Shown piece after piece: positions 16,545-25,129 of a stretch of 64,000 nucleotides of DNA. Location of the stretch: NCBI RefSeq assembly GCF_048388525.1, contig NZ_DBGCTQ010000121.1, forward strand, positions 9,218-73,217, written 5' to 3'. Positions within the stretch are counted from its first letter, which is position 1. Each line of letters begins with the position of its first letter. Source of the stretch: BQOK01 sp048388525 (lineage in GTDB: Bacteria > Bacillota > Clostridia > Oscillospirales > Ruminococcaceae). The translations under genes were made by a program, and so were the position numbers. The notes under the pieces were generated by a model. The model was not told the origin of the DNA and ran no database searches. It worked only from the letters and a program-made list of their open reading frames with translations.

Positions 16545-18173
16545 TCAATCGACCAGTTCTTCAAAATGGCTCACCAGGATGGGGGGAACCCACTCGTCCG
16601 GCACGCGGGCGTCAGTGTCGAACTTGGCCGCGGTTTTGGACAGCGGCTCGGCCGCCAGGGCCCATGCGTTCGCCAGGGGGGTAAAGTCGTCGTATTCCGC
16701 TTCGCCCCTGCCCACCTCGAAGGGATACAGCTGGTACTTTTCAAAAAAGCTGGTGCCCGCGGTCATGTGCATGACCCGCTGGGGGTTGTTGGAGGTAAAG
16801 GTGTAGATAATGGGGCGGGACACATAGAACCAGGGGCCCCAGTGCAGGTAGTAGTAGGGTTCGGCCTCGATCAGGCCGCCCTCGCGGCGCACGCCGCCGA
16901 ACTCCAGGTTCAGAACGCCCAGGGCGTTGCCCTGGGTACGGTCGTAGAAGGCAAACCACGGGGTGCGGGCGTCGAACACCATGCCCTTGACCGGGTGGCG
17001 GGGCAGATCGGTGATGTGCACGTTTTTGACCGTGTGATCCACGTCCTGCCACACAAAGTCGCCGGTGGTTTCCTTGTTCAGCACCACCGAGCCGTTGCGC
17101 AGGGCCACCACGTCCAGATCGCGGGTCACGTCGATGTTGGACTCGACGGTGACGCCGGGATTATTGCTGTAGAAGGTGTAGGTGATGGAGCACTCGACCT
17201 CCTCGTAGTCCACAATGGGGTCGAAGCGCTTGACCATGACAAAGATGGGGCCGGCGATGACCTTGAAGTTGGCGGGGTAGACCCAGTCCGACGCGTGCAT
17301 CCAGGTTTTGGGCGGCGCATAGATGCCCGGGTTCCACTGCAGCGCGCCGTTTGTTTCCAGGTGGTGGCAGTAAACGAGGCCGGGCCGGCTTTTGGGCAGG
17401 ATCTCATCAATGGAGCCGCTCTCTTTGTGCAGGTTCACGGTGTAATAGGCGTTCTCGATGGACAGGCTGTACCCCTCGCCCGAGAGATTCAGGTCGGTGG
17501 GGTAGTTGGGCTTTTGCGCGCCGGGGTTGCCGTAGAAGATCAAAAACACCTTGCTGGTATTTGCGGGCACGTCTGCCAAAAAGGCGATCTGCACCGTGGT
17601 GGTGGGCTGGCAGTTGATGTTCTGCCACTTGTCCCAGTTTGAGCTGGAATACACCTGGCTGCGCACCTCGGCCGCGGCGCCGGTGGCGGGGTCGATCTCC
17701 ACCACCCGCAGCTCGGCTTCCGGATCGGTGAGCCGGTCCATATAAAGGCCCAGCACCAGGTGCACAGGTTCCTGCACGCGGGCGCGGCCGCTGGTTTCTT
17801 TGAGCACATGGCTCGCGTAGTGCTTCCAGGACTTGTTCCAGTAGCCGTGCTCGCCGTCGGCAACAAAGCGGGCGCACAGGGTCTCGGGCGCGGCGGCGCC
17901 GGGGGCTTTCAGATCCAGCTCAATGTCGAACTCGTCACCCTTCTGCCAGTCCAGCCGGAGATACAGGTGGCGCTGGGCAGCACCCGCGCGCCACACGGCG
18001 GGCACCGCCTTGGCGCCGTCGTTCGCAACGGAAAAATCGCGGCTGTGCACCCCGTTCACCCGCACCTCGGTGACTTCCAGCTCAACCTCCGGGGCGCCGG
18101 TGAGGGCTGCTTTTACAAAGTAATAGGGCGCGTCGGGCGTGGGGGCGCTGAAATACAGCTTTTGCAGTTCCAT
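16545..18173 (-). CDS. Unrecognised large cytoplasmic protein of a carbohydrate operon
   Basis: A 542-residue protein with no signal peptide. It is rich in aromatic and beta-strand-like segments: an N-terminal sandwich-like part (1-135), then repeated Trp/Tyr clusters such as NWDKWQNIN, GYSLSIENAYYTV, LQWNPGIYAPPKTWMHASDW, EPYYYLHWGPWFYVSRP. Many such aromatic residues would suit sugar stacking. The composition resembles polysaccharide lyase or glycosidase beta-sandwich proteins (for example exo-rhamnogalacturonan-lyase-like), but I cannot assign a family or catalytic residues. It sits between the permease genes and the UroD-family gene, with AGGAGG before the ATG. Confidence 0.6.
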   Translation of the reverse strand: MELQKLYFSAPTPDAPYYFVKAALTGAPEVELEVTEVRVNGVHSRDFSVANDGAKAVPAVWRAGAAQRHLYLRLDWQKGDEFDIELDLKAPGAAAPETLCARFVADGEHGYWNKSWKHYASHVLKETSGRARVQEPVHLVLGLYMDRLTDPEAELRVVEIDPATGAAAEVRSQVYSSSNWDKWQNINCQPTTTVQIAFLADVPANTSKVFLIFYGNPGAQKPNYPTDLNLSGEGYSLSIENAYYTVNLHKESGSIDEILPKSRPGLVYCHHLETNGALQWNPGIYAPPKTWMHASDWVYPANFKVIAGPIFVMVKRFDPIVDYEEVECSITYTFYSNNPGVTVESNIDVTRDLDVVALRNGSVVLNKETTGDFVWQDVDHTVKNVHITDLPRHPVKGMVFDARTPWFAFYDRTQGNALGVLNLEFGGVRREGGLIEAEPYYYLHWGPWFYVSRPIIYTFTSNNPQRVMHMTAGTSFFEKYQLYPFEVGRGEAEYDDFTPLANAWALAAEPLSKTAAKFDTDARVPDEWVPPILVSHFEELVD

Positions 18174-18212
18174 GATAGAGTTCCTCCTAAAAAGTAATGG
18201 GGCGGCTGCCGG

Positions 18213-19052
18213 TCAGCCTTTGGTCGAACCGGCCATCAGGTCGGCAATGTCGTATTTTTGCAGGATGATGAACGCGATGAGCAGGGGCACCGTGGCAATG
18301 GCGATGCCGGCCATGACCACCGGCCAGGGGGTGGAGAGGCCGTCGCTCACCGGGAGCTGCGAGATTGCCACCATCAGGGTCTGCTTTTTGGGATCCCGCA
18401 AAAAGATCATGGGGAGCATGAAGTCGTTCCAGCGGGCGATCAGTGAGATCGCCCCCCAGGAGGCCAGTGCCGGGGTGATGCCGGGCACCACCACCCGCCA
18501 GAAGATGCCGAACTCGCGGCAGCCGTCGATGCGGGCCTGTTCCAGGATCTCGGTGGGGTATTGGCCGATGTACTGGCGCATGTAAAAGATGCCCACCGCT
18601 GTGGCGGCGCGGGGGATGATGAGCGAGAGCATGCTGTTGATCCACCCCAGCCGGCGCATGACCACGAACAGCGGCACGATACACACCTCGGGGGGGATGA
18701 CCATGGTGAGGAGCAGCAGTAAAAACAGCGCGTCCCGCCCCGGAAAACGGAATTTGGCAAAGGCGTAGCCCGCCAGAGCGCAGAAGAACAGGGTGAGCAG
18801 CGTGCCCACCACCGAGACCACCACGCTGTTCCAGAAGTTCTGCGCCATGGGGATGAGCTCCGAAACCCGCACAAAGTTTTGCAGGGTGGGCTTTTTGGCC
18901 AGGATGTCGGCCAGAACGAAGCTGACGCCCTGGTCGGTAGGCTGGAAAGCGGTGAGCGCCACCCAGCACAGGGGGAACAGGGCCAAAAGCGAGAACAGCA
19001 CCATGGCAAGGTTCAGGGCAAAGCGGCCCATATGACGGTTAAAACGGTCCAT
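18213..19052 (-). CDS. Carbohydrate ABC transporter permease, MalG type
   Basis: A 279-residue inner-membrane permease with six helices. The EAA loop that contacts the ATPase reads EQARIDGCREFGIFWRVVVPGITPAL, with the conserved EAA-G spacing. The N-terminus (RFALNLAMVLFSLLALFPLCWVALTAF) is typical of CUT1-type MalG/AraQ proteins. It starts three bases after the partner permease stop, so the two are coupled. Import of an oligosaccharide is the expected role. Confidence 0.92.
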   Translation of the reverse strand: MDRFNRHMGRFALNLAMVLFSLLALFPLCWVALTAFQPTDQGVSFVLADILAKKPTLQNFVRVSELIPMAQNFWNSVVVSVVGTLLTLFFCALAGYAFAKFRFPGRDALFLLLLLTMVIPPEVCIVPLFVVMRRLGWINSMLSLIIPRAATAVGIFYMRQYIGQYPTEILEQARIDGCREFGIFWRVVVPGITPALASWGAISLIARWNDFMLPMIFLRDPKKQTLMVAISQLPVSDGLSTPWPVVMAGIAIATVPLLIAFIILQKYDIADLMAGSTKG

Positions 19053-19055
19053 TTT

Positions 19056-19967
19056 TTATCCCTCCCCGCTCTGCTTGCGCAGGCTGATAAAATAGAACAC
19101 CGACACGATCAGCAGAACGAAGGTGAGCATGTAGCCGATGGTGGAGGCATAGCCCAGCTGGAAGGAATCAAAGCCGGTGGTGTAGAGGTATTGCACCACC
19201 GACAGGCTGGAGGAGCCGGGCCCGCCCTTTGTGAGAATATAGGGTTCGGTAAAAATGCGGGCCGAGTCGATGGTGAGGTTGATGAGGCTGAAAAACAGCA
19301 CCGGCGCAATGGCGGGCAGGGTGATGTGCACCATGCGCTGAAAGGCGTTCGCGCCGTCGATGCGGGCGGCCTCGTGCAGGTGGGCGTCCACCCCCAAAAT
19401 GGCGGACATGACAATCAGCATGTACCAGGGGGTGTTGCGCCAGATCGAGAGCAGCATTACCGGCATCTTGGACCACTCCACGCTGGTGAGCCAGGGCACG
19501 GCAGACAGGCCCAGCTTTTGCAGCAGGCCGTTGATTACGCCGATGTTCGCGTCGAACAGCATGCTGAACAGAATGCCCGCCGCCGCGGTGGAGGTGATGT
19601 AGGGCAGCACCAGGATGGTCTTGTGCAGCTTGCGCGCGCGCACGGACCTGCTGCATAAAAGCTGCCCGAGCAGCAACGCCAGCGGCAGAATGAACAACAG
19701 GTTTGCGGCCAGATACCAGAAGGTGTTCAGCATGGAATCCCAAAACATCTGGTCGCTGAGCACGGCCCTGTAGTTTGCCAGGCCCACAAAGGTTTTGGGG
19801 CTGATGCCGTTCCACTTGTAAAAGCTCAGAACAAAGGACCAGAGCATGGGGTAGAGCTGGAAGACCAGGAACAGCAGATAAAAAGGGGCGATGAACAGAT
19901 AGCCGTAAAACACCTCGTTTTTGCGGTAATGGGCGCGGGGCGGTCCGGCTTTTTTTGTGCTTGTCAT
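19056..19967 (-). CDS. Carbohydrate ABC transporter permease, MalF/UgpA type
   Basis: A 303-residue permease with six helices. The EAA loop reads LHEAARIDGANAFQRMVHITLPAI, and the N-terminal FYGYLFIAPFYLLFLVFQLYPML is the usual first helix of CUT1 permeases. Two ATGs occur two codons apart; AGGAGG touches the first, so the second (19967) has the correct six-base spacing. It pairs with the MalG-type permease downstream and the lipoprotein upstream. Confidence 0.92.
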   Translation of the reverse strand: MTSTKKAGPPRAHYRKNEVFYGYLFIAPFYLLFLVFQLYPMLWSFVLSFYKWNGISPKTFVGLANYRAVLSDQMFWDSMLNTFWYLAANLLFILPLALLLGQLLCSRSVRARKLHKTILVLPYITSTAAAGILFSMLFDANIGVINGLLQKLGLSAVPWLTSVEWSKMPVMLLSIWRNTPWYMLIVMSAILGVDAHLHEAARIDGANAFQRMVHITLPAIAPVLFFSLINLTIDSARIFTEPYILTKGGPGSSSLSVVQYLYTTGFDSFQLGYASTIGYMLTFVLLIVSVFYFISLRKQSGEG

Positions 19968-20039
19968 TTGCATCCTCCTAAAAGACCAGGGCCTTTGGCA
20001 GGGGCGCTGTGCCTGCCACCAAAGGCCCTGGGAGAGAGG

Positions 20040-21434
20040 TCACTTCAGGTTCAGCTTTTGCCGCAGCAGCTTGCCGATGGTTTGAATGGTGGTATCCATA
20101 TCCTGCGAGCCGGCCACGTATTTTTCCAGCTCAGAGGAGATGATGGTATCGGCCTCGGCGTCGTTCTCGGTGACGGGCAGGTTATCCGACTGATTCTCGT
20201 AGGCCTTGGTGACCATCTGCTTATAGCTCTCGCCGCCGTAATACTCCGACGGCTGGCTCCAGTAGGGGTCGGCCAGCATGGCCTTGGTGATGGGGTGCTC
20301 GGTGGGCAGGCCCTCGGCGAGCATCTCGTCCGACCAGGCGTTGCGGGCCTCGGTGTTCAGGTTGAAGTCCAGCATCATGTCCACAAACAGGTCGGTGTAG
20401 GGGTCGTTTTCCTTGTTGACGATGCAGTACATGCCGATGGCCTGCGCCCCGGCGGTGCCCACTTCTTCGAACACAGGGGCAGGCATGCTGCGCCAGGAGC
20501 CGCTCATGTCGGCCAGGTTGCTGCGCAGGTAGGAGTCCCAGAAGGACTCGATGTAGAATGTGGCGATCCTGCCCTCGCGGGCGGCCTCGTACTGGGCGGG
20601 CTGGAAGGTGGCGGCGTTGTACAGCATGCCGCCCTCAAACAGCTGCTGGAAAGTATCGAAAGCCAGCTTGGTGCCGGGGTCGGTGTCGAACACCACCGAG
20701 GCACCGTCGTCGCTCCAGATCTTTGCGTTCGCCTGGGGCATGAGCCCGCGGCGGAACCAGTAGCGCCAGGTGTAGCTGCCCGGGTCCACATACGACAGCT
20801 GCACCTTGCCGCCGCTCTTTTCCAGCAGCTCCCTGCCGACCTCGATGTAGCCGCTCATGGTGGACATGCGGGCAGGGTCGATGCCGTACTCCTGGAACAG
20901 GTCGTTGTTGTAGAACAGCATCTTGGGCTGCAGGGCGTAGGGGATGCCGTAGATGCGGCCGTTGTAGGTGGCCTGGTCGAAGGCGCCGGGGATGAATTGG
21001 TCGAGATAGGGCTGGACCTGATCGGTGATGTCCTTCAAAATGCCGTTTTCGGCCAGCACCTGCATGCTGACGGGGAAGGTGGAGATGGCGGTGGGCAGGT
21101 CGGCGGTGGAACCGGCGGTCAGGCTCATCATGACCTGCTGGCGCACCTCGGCCTCGCCCGAATAGTTGACCATTTCAACCTCGACACCCGCGGCGCCGCT
21201 GCCCTCGCGGGAGATGTAGCCGTCGAAATAGCGCTTCATGTATTCCGGCATGCCATAGGTCCAAAAGGTCATTTTGCCTGCGGGGTATTCTTTTGCGGCG
21301 GGCGCGCTGCCGGCCGGCTGAGAGGCCGTTTGGCTGGGCGCGGCGGCGCTCTGCGAGGGGGCGGGCTGGCCGCAGCCTGCCAAAAGGCTGAGGCACAGCG
21401 CGGCCAGCACTGCAAGGGCAATAAAGCGTTTCAT
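20040..21434 (-). CDS. Extracellular solute-binding lipoprotein (carbohydrate ABC importer)
   Basis: A 464-residue binding protein with a lipoprotein signal peptide and lipobox LLAGC (Cys21), followed by a Ser/Ala/Gln-rich linker. The mature part has family-1 solute-binding features: GKMTFWTYGMPEY at the start of the N-lobe, TADLPTAISTFPVSMQVLAENG, and GRIYGIPYALQPKMLFYNNDLFQEYG in the hinge region. It would capture an oligosaccharide at the cell surface for the two permeases. ATG 21434 follows AAAGGAGGAAAG; an upstream in-frame ATG has no such site. No ATP-binding subunit gene is in the operon. Confidence 0.92.
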   Translation of the reverse strand: MKRFIALAVLAALCLSLLAGCGQPAPSQSAAAPSQTASQPAGSAPAAKEYPAGKMTFWTYGMPEYMKRYFDGYISREGSGAAGVEVEMVNYSGEAEVRQQVMMSLTAGSTADLPTAISTFPVSMQVLAENGILKDITDQVQPYLDQFIPGAFDQATYNGRIYGIPYALQPKMLFYNNDLFQEYGIDPARMSTMSGYIEVGRELLEKSGGKVQLSYVDPGSYTWRYWFRRGLMPQANAKIWSDDGASVVFDTDPGTKLAFDTFQQLFEGGMLYNAATFQPAQYEAAREGRIATFYIESFWDSYLRSNLADMSGSWRSMPAPVFEEVGTAGAQAIGMYCIVNKENDPYTDLFVDMMLDFNLNTEARNAWSDEMLAEGLPTEHPITKAMLADPYWSQPSEYYGGESYKQMVTKAYENQSDNLPVTENDAEADTIISSELEKYVAGSQDMDTTIQTIGKLLRQKLNLK

Positions 21435-21812
21435 GATTTCTTTCCTCCTTTGTGGTTTGACAATTTTTTGTTTCACGGCTTGTGCCCGGCCCGCAAAAGG
21501 CCCCTCCCCCGCTGCCGCCCCGCCTCTGCGCCGCGCCGGGCCCTGACGCCGCGCAGAACGGTAACATGCACATTCGACCTAAATAGGCGGAACGAGGGGG
21601 AGAAAGAGCAAGAAAGCGGATTTTTCCTTTTGTGAGCAGACATAAACCGGCGTGCACTTTTTGAATAAAAAACAGAAAATAAATCTTTATAAAATTGGAT
21701 ACATATTCCAGCTAAAAACCAAAATAAAAAGAGAAAATAGCCTTGTGTTTCTTTTCTGAATTCATTATAATGCTGTTAAAACACCCGGCAAATACGAAAA
21801 GGAGCATAATAC
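21435..21812. other. Divergent control region, AraC gene and sugar operon
   Basis: This 378-base gap is GC-rich near the lipoprotein gene and strongly AT-rich between about 21655 and 21780. A clear plus-strand promoter lies at 21743-21771. I found no convincing -35/-10 pair for the minus-strand operon, which fits a promoter that depends on an activator such as the divergent AraC protein. Confidence 0.5.
21743..21771 (+). promoter_or_regulatory. Promoter of the AraC-family gene
   Basis: TTGTGT and TATAAT are separated by 17 bases; the start codon is 41 bases downstream. Confidence 0.75.
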
Positions 21813-22727
21813 ATGCAAAATCAACCATCCCAGGCCCGGGAGGTGAAATTCTGCCGCCTGAACCTTGCGCCGGAGTTCCCCGTTGAGCTGATGCAGGGCG
21901 ACAAGTGGTATTCCCCCTACCAGGCCATTACCATGGTGCATTTTCACAACTGCCTGCAGGTGGGGTATTGCTATGAGGGACAGGGGTATTCGCTGATCGA
22001 CGGGGTGCTGTATCCCTACTGCACCGAAACGGTTTCGCTGATCCCGGCCAAGGCGCTGCATTTCTGCACCAGCCAGCGCAACGTGGTGAGCCGGTGGAAA
22101 TGGCTGTATCTGGACCCCATCGGCCTTTTGCCCCGCATGAGCCACGGGCAGGAACAGGCGCTGATGGCCGTGCTGTACGGCAAAACGCCTGTGCCCTGCA
22201 CGGTGACCGGGGGCGAGGCCCCACAGATGGTGGAGATCGTGCGATGCATGATCCGGGAGCTGGAAGAGCGGGGAAAGGGCTATAAGGACGCGGTGCGCGG
22301 GCTGGGGCAGGCGTTTGTGGCGGTGCTGCTGCGCATGGCGCGGGCCGGCATGCAGCAGGAGGAACGGCCTGGGGCAGGCGCGCGGGGTAACAATTTGCAG
22401 ATTATCGCGCCTGCCATTGAGCATATCTCGATGTGCTATATGGAGCCGCTCACCGTGCCCCAGCTTGCCGAGCTGTGCCACATCAGCCCGACCCATCTGC
22501 GGCGGATGTTCCAAAAGATCATGGAGTGCTCGCCGCTGGACTATTTGCAGCTGACCCGCATGGAGGCGGCCTGTGCGCTGCTGATGCACACCGACACCTC
22601 GGTGCTGGAGGTGGGCAGCCGGGCGGGGTTTGCCACCCCCACCAGCTTTACCCGGCAGTTCAAAAAGGCCTTCGGCATGACGCCAGGCAAATGGCGCGCC
22701 CGCATGATGGGAGCGGAAATCGAATAA
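21813..22727 (+). CDS. AraC-family transcriptional regulator
   Basis: A 304-residue regulator. The N-terminal cupin-like half (about 15-110) senses a ligand, with HFHNCLQVGYCYEGQGYSLIDG matching the usual effector fold. The C-terminal 100 residues hold the two helix-turn-helix units (LTVPQLAELCHISPTHLRRMF and VGSRAGFATPTSFTRQFKKAFG) with the family ending TPGKWR. It is divergent from the sugar-import operon and is the likely activator of it. AAAGGAGCAT precedes the ATG. Confidence 0.9.
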   Translation: MQNQPSQAREVKFCRLNLAPEFPVELMQGDKWYSPYQAITMVHFHNCLQVGYCYEGQGYSLIDGVLYPYCTETVSLIPAKALHFCTSQRNVVSRWKWLYLDPIGLLPRMSHGQEQALMAVLYGKTPVPCTVTGGEAPQMVEIVRCMIRELEERGKGYKDAVRGLGQAFVAVLLRMARAGMQQEERPGAGARGNNLQIIAPAIEHISMCYMEPLTVPQLAELCHISPTHLRRMFQKIMECSPLDYLQLTRMEAACALLMHTDTSVLEVGSRAGFATPTSFTRQFKKAFGMTPGKWRARMMGAEIE

Positions 22728-22738
22728 AAAGGAAACGG

Positions 22739-22772
22739 CATGGCCGGCTGCCTTTTGGGGCAGCCGGCCATG
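22739..22772. terminator. 14-bp perfect hairpin after the AraC gene
   Basis: CATGGCCGGCTGCC and GGCAGCCGGCCATG pair across TTTTGG just after the stop codon. No T-run follows, so it would be a weak intrinsic terminator or a 3'-end protecting stem. Confidence 0.45.
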
Positions 22773-22814
22773 CCGCGCCATTGTTTCGATTGTGCGCGCG
22801 CCGGGCAAATTAAG

Positions 22815-22823
22815 TGGTATAAT
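22815..22823 (+). promoter_or_regulatory. Extended -10 promoter of the PPK2 gene
   Basis: TGGTATAAT is a full extended -10 element. No good -35 lies at the normal distance. Confidence 0.5.
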
Positions 22824-22870
22824 AAACAAAAAGGCCCTGACCGCACAAACACTGGAAAGGAGATACCATT

Positions 22871-24340
22871 ATGCTCACATCCTGGAACCCGCCCCGCCCG
22901 CCCGAGGGCGAAGAACTGGCCCGCCGCCTGACCGCCGCCCGGGAGCGGCTGGGGGCGCTGCAGCTGAAGATCAAGGAACACGGCCTGCCCGTGCTGGTAC
23001 TGGTGGAGGGCTGGGGAGCTGCCGGCAAGGGAAGCATGATCGGCCGGGTGATCCGGCAGATCGACCCCCGCTTTTTCTCGGTGAATTCCATGAGCGCGCC
23101 CACCGAAGAGGAGCAGCGCTTCCCCTTTTTGCACCGGTACATGGCGGCCATTCCCGAGACGGGAAAGTTTGCCTTTTTGGATTCCGGCTGGATGGATGAG
23201 GTGGTGAAGGCGCGGCTGCGGGACCATTTGGAGGGCGAAAAGTACGAAAAGCGCATTGCCAGCGTGAACCGGTTTGAGCGCACCCTGACCGACAACGGCT
23301 ACCTGGTGATGAAGCTGTTTTTGCACATTGGCCGCAAGGAGCAGAAAAAGCGGATTGAGCGGCTTTTGGAGGAGGCAGACACCGCCTGGCGGGTGAGTTA
23401 CAGCGACCGCTGGCAGAACAAACACTACGACGAGTGCCTGGCGGTGTTTGAGGAATATATGCGCGCCACCAACCTGCCCAGCAGCCCCTGGTATGTGGTG
23501 GACGCGGCAGAGAAAAAGTGGGCGGAGCTGCAGATCCTGGAAACGCTGTGTGCCGGCATTGAAACCGCGCTGCACAACGAGAGCCTGGCGGTGCCCCTTT
23601 TGCAGAACACCTTCCCGCTGCGCACCATGCCCAGGCTCAGCCAGGTGGAGCTGGACAAAACCCTGCCCGGCGAGGAGTATGAAGCCCGCAAGAAGGAGCT
23701 GCAAAAACGGCTCAGCCAGCTGCATAACCGGCTGTATTTGAAAAAAGTGCCGGTGATTGTGGTGTACGAAGGGTGGGACGCCGCGGGCAAGGGGGGCAAC
23801 ATCAAGCGGGTCACCGCCGCGCTGGACGCCCGGGGCTACCAGGTAAACCCCATTGCCAGCCCCGAGCCCCACGAGAAGGCGCGCCACTACCTGTGGCGCT
23901 TTTGGACCCGGCTGCCCAAGGCCGGGCACATTGCCATTTTCGACCGGAGCTGGTACGGCCGGGTGATGGTGGAGCGTATCGAGGGCTTTTGCGCGGAGAA
24001 TGACTGGCAGCGGGCCTACAACGAGATCAACGAGTTCGAGGCCGAGCTGGCCGACTGGGGCGCGGTGATCCTGAAGTTCTGGGTGCACATTGACAAGGAC
24101 ACCCAGCTGGCGCGCTTTAAAGCGCGCCAGGAGTGCCCCGAAAAGCAGTGGAAGATCACCGACGAGGACTGGCGCAACCGGGAAAAATGGGACGCCTACG
24201 AGCAGGCGGTGGACGAGATGCTGCAAAAAACCAGCACCGAGTATGCGCCCTGGCACATCCTGCAGTCGGTGGACAAAAAATATGCGCGGGTGCAGGCACT
24301 GGAGCTTTTGGTGAACGCCCTGGAAAAAGCGCTGGGCTGA
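22871..24340 (+). CDS. Two-domain PPK2, polyphosphate:AMP phosphotransferase-like
   Basis: A 489-residue protein with two PPK2 modules in tandem. The N-module has Walker A EGWGAAGKGS (46-55) but a degenerate lid (FLDSGWMDEVVK). The C-module has Walker A EGWDAAGKGG (about 300-309) and the intact lid/Walker B FDRSWYGRVMVERIEGF (about 357-373). This is the class II PPK2 layout (Pap), in which the C-terminal module is catalytic and phosphorylates AMP to ADP from polyphosphate. It is cytoplasmic and links polyphosphate to nucleotide energy charge. AAAGGAG precedes the ATG. It appears monocistronic. Confidence 0.88.
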   Translation: MLTSWNPPRPPEGEELARRLTAARERLGALQLKIKEHGLPVLVLVEGWGAAGKGSMIGRVIRQIDPRFFSVNSMSAPTEEEQRFPFLHRYMAAIPETGKFAFLDSGWMDEVVKARLRDHLEGEKYEKRIASVNRFERTLTDNGYLVMKLFLHIGRKEQKKRIERLLEEADTAWRVSYSDRWQNKHYDECLAVFEEYMRATNLPSSPWYVVDAAEKKWAELQILETLCAGIETALHNESLAVPLLQNTFPLRTMPRLSQVELDKTLPGEEYEARKKELQKRLSQLHNRLYLKKVPVIVVYEGWDAAGKGGNIKRVTAALDARGYQVNPIASPEPHEKARHYLWRFWTRLPKAGHIAIFDRSWYGRVMVERIEGFCAENDWQRAYNEINEFEAELADWGAVILKFWVHIDKDTQLARFKARQECPEKQWKITDEDWRNREKWDAYEQAVDEMLQKTSTEYAPWHILQSVDKKYARVQALELLVNALEKALG

Positions 24341-24410
24341 GCCCGCCCGTTGAAAAAAGCGCCCCGGACCCGCCGGCTGTACGCCGGGAGGCGGGCGCAC
24401 TGAAAAAGAG

Positions 24411-24454
24411 AAAAGCGCCGGCCCCGGGCAGATGCTCCGGGGCCGGCACTTTTG
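24411..24454. terminator. Bidirectional terminator
   Basis: AAAAGCGCCGGCCCCGG pairs with CCGGGGCCGGCACTTTT (one bulge) around a short loop, between the converging PPK2 and DUF2871 genes. Confidence 0.75.
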
Positions 24455-24472
24455 CGAAGGGATGGAAGCCCG

Positions 24473-24898
24473 TTAGTGGGCGGGGCAGCTGCAGGCCCGG
24501 AGGCGGCGGCGCAGAACGCCGTACAAAAGACCCAGGCCCACCGCCAGCAGGATGTGGAACGCGGCGCCCAGAAAGCCCAAAAACCAGGTGAGCTCATAGG
24601 GCAGCGCACAAAAGTATTCCAGGCTGTTGAGGGCCATCACGATTGCTGCGCCGGCAAGCCCCACATTATAAGTGATGTAAAAGGCGCAGAAGCCGTGGTC
24701 GCAGGTGAGGTGCAGCACCTTTTCCAGCGCGAGCAGCACCAGGAACAGCAGCATTCCCATCACCAGGAGATGGGAATGTACCCCCGCAAGAGGGGCGTGT
24801 TCGGGGCAGTACCAGACCTGCAGCAGCAGCTGGCAGGCCATGCCGGCAAGAATCCCCGCCAGCCCGTAGGCAAAGGCGGCGTTCAAAAGTTTTTTCAT
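24473..24898 (-). CDS. DUF2871 membrane protein, copy 1
   Basis: A 141-residue integral membrane protein with four helices. It begins MKKLLNAAFAYGLAGILAGM, has VHSHLLVMGMLLFLVLLALEK with two histidines in helix 2, and ends in a basic, Cys-rich tail RRLRACSCPAH. I recognise the DUF2871 pattern. A paralog at 36333-36761 shares the start, the V-H-x-H-L motif and helix order. The paired His residues could bind a metal or heme, which is inference. It has its own good promoter. Confidence 0.75.
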   Translation of the reverse strand: MKKLLNAAFAYGLAGILAGMACQLLLQVWYCPEHAPLAGVHSHLLVMGMLLFLVLLALEKVLHLTCDHGFCAFYITYNVGLAGAAIVMALNSLEYFCALPYELTWFLGFLGAAFHILLAVGLGLLYGVLRRRLRACSCPAH

Positions 24899-24934
24899 GG
24901 AGGAAAACCTCTCCTTTCAAGTGTTCTGTGCGCC

Positions 24935-24963
24935 ATTCTATGCTCTGGGACGCACCCCGGCAA
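24935..24963 (-). promoter_or_regulatory. Promoter of DUF2871 copy 1
   Basis: On the minus strand TTGCCG and TAGAAT are 17 bases apart, 37 bases upstream of the start codon at 24898. Confidence 0.65.
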
Positions 24964-24994
24964 CCGCCGGGCACAAGGGCTGCGGGGGCTATAC

Positions 24995-25023
24995 TTGCAA
25001 AAAGCGGGGCAAAGATCTACAAT
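24995..25023 (+). promoter_or_regulatory. Promoter of MATE pump 1
   Basis: TTGCAA and TACAAT are 17 bases apart. The leader to the start codon at 25130 would be about 100 bases and GC-rich. Confidence 0.65.
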
Positions 25024-25129
25024 GGGGCCGTAAAGTGTGCACGGGGTTTGGGAAAGGCCCCGGAAGAAAAAAGCGGGGCCGCGCCCCGGCGTGGGCCCCG
25101 GGCGGGGCGCAGGAGGGGGAAAGGACGAA

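Noticed and set aside
19929..21635. Plus-strand frame of 568 codons opposite the solute-binding protein
   Set aside because: It is a shadow of the lipoprotein gene, with a Gly/Val/His-rich translation and no start signal.
22739..22772. AraC downstream hairpin as an operator of the PPK2 gene
   Set aside because: It sits immediately after the AraC stop codon and about 45 bases upstream of the PPK2 -10, so a transcript-end hairpin is simpler, though the missing T-run leaves doubt.
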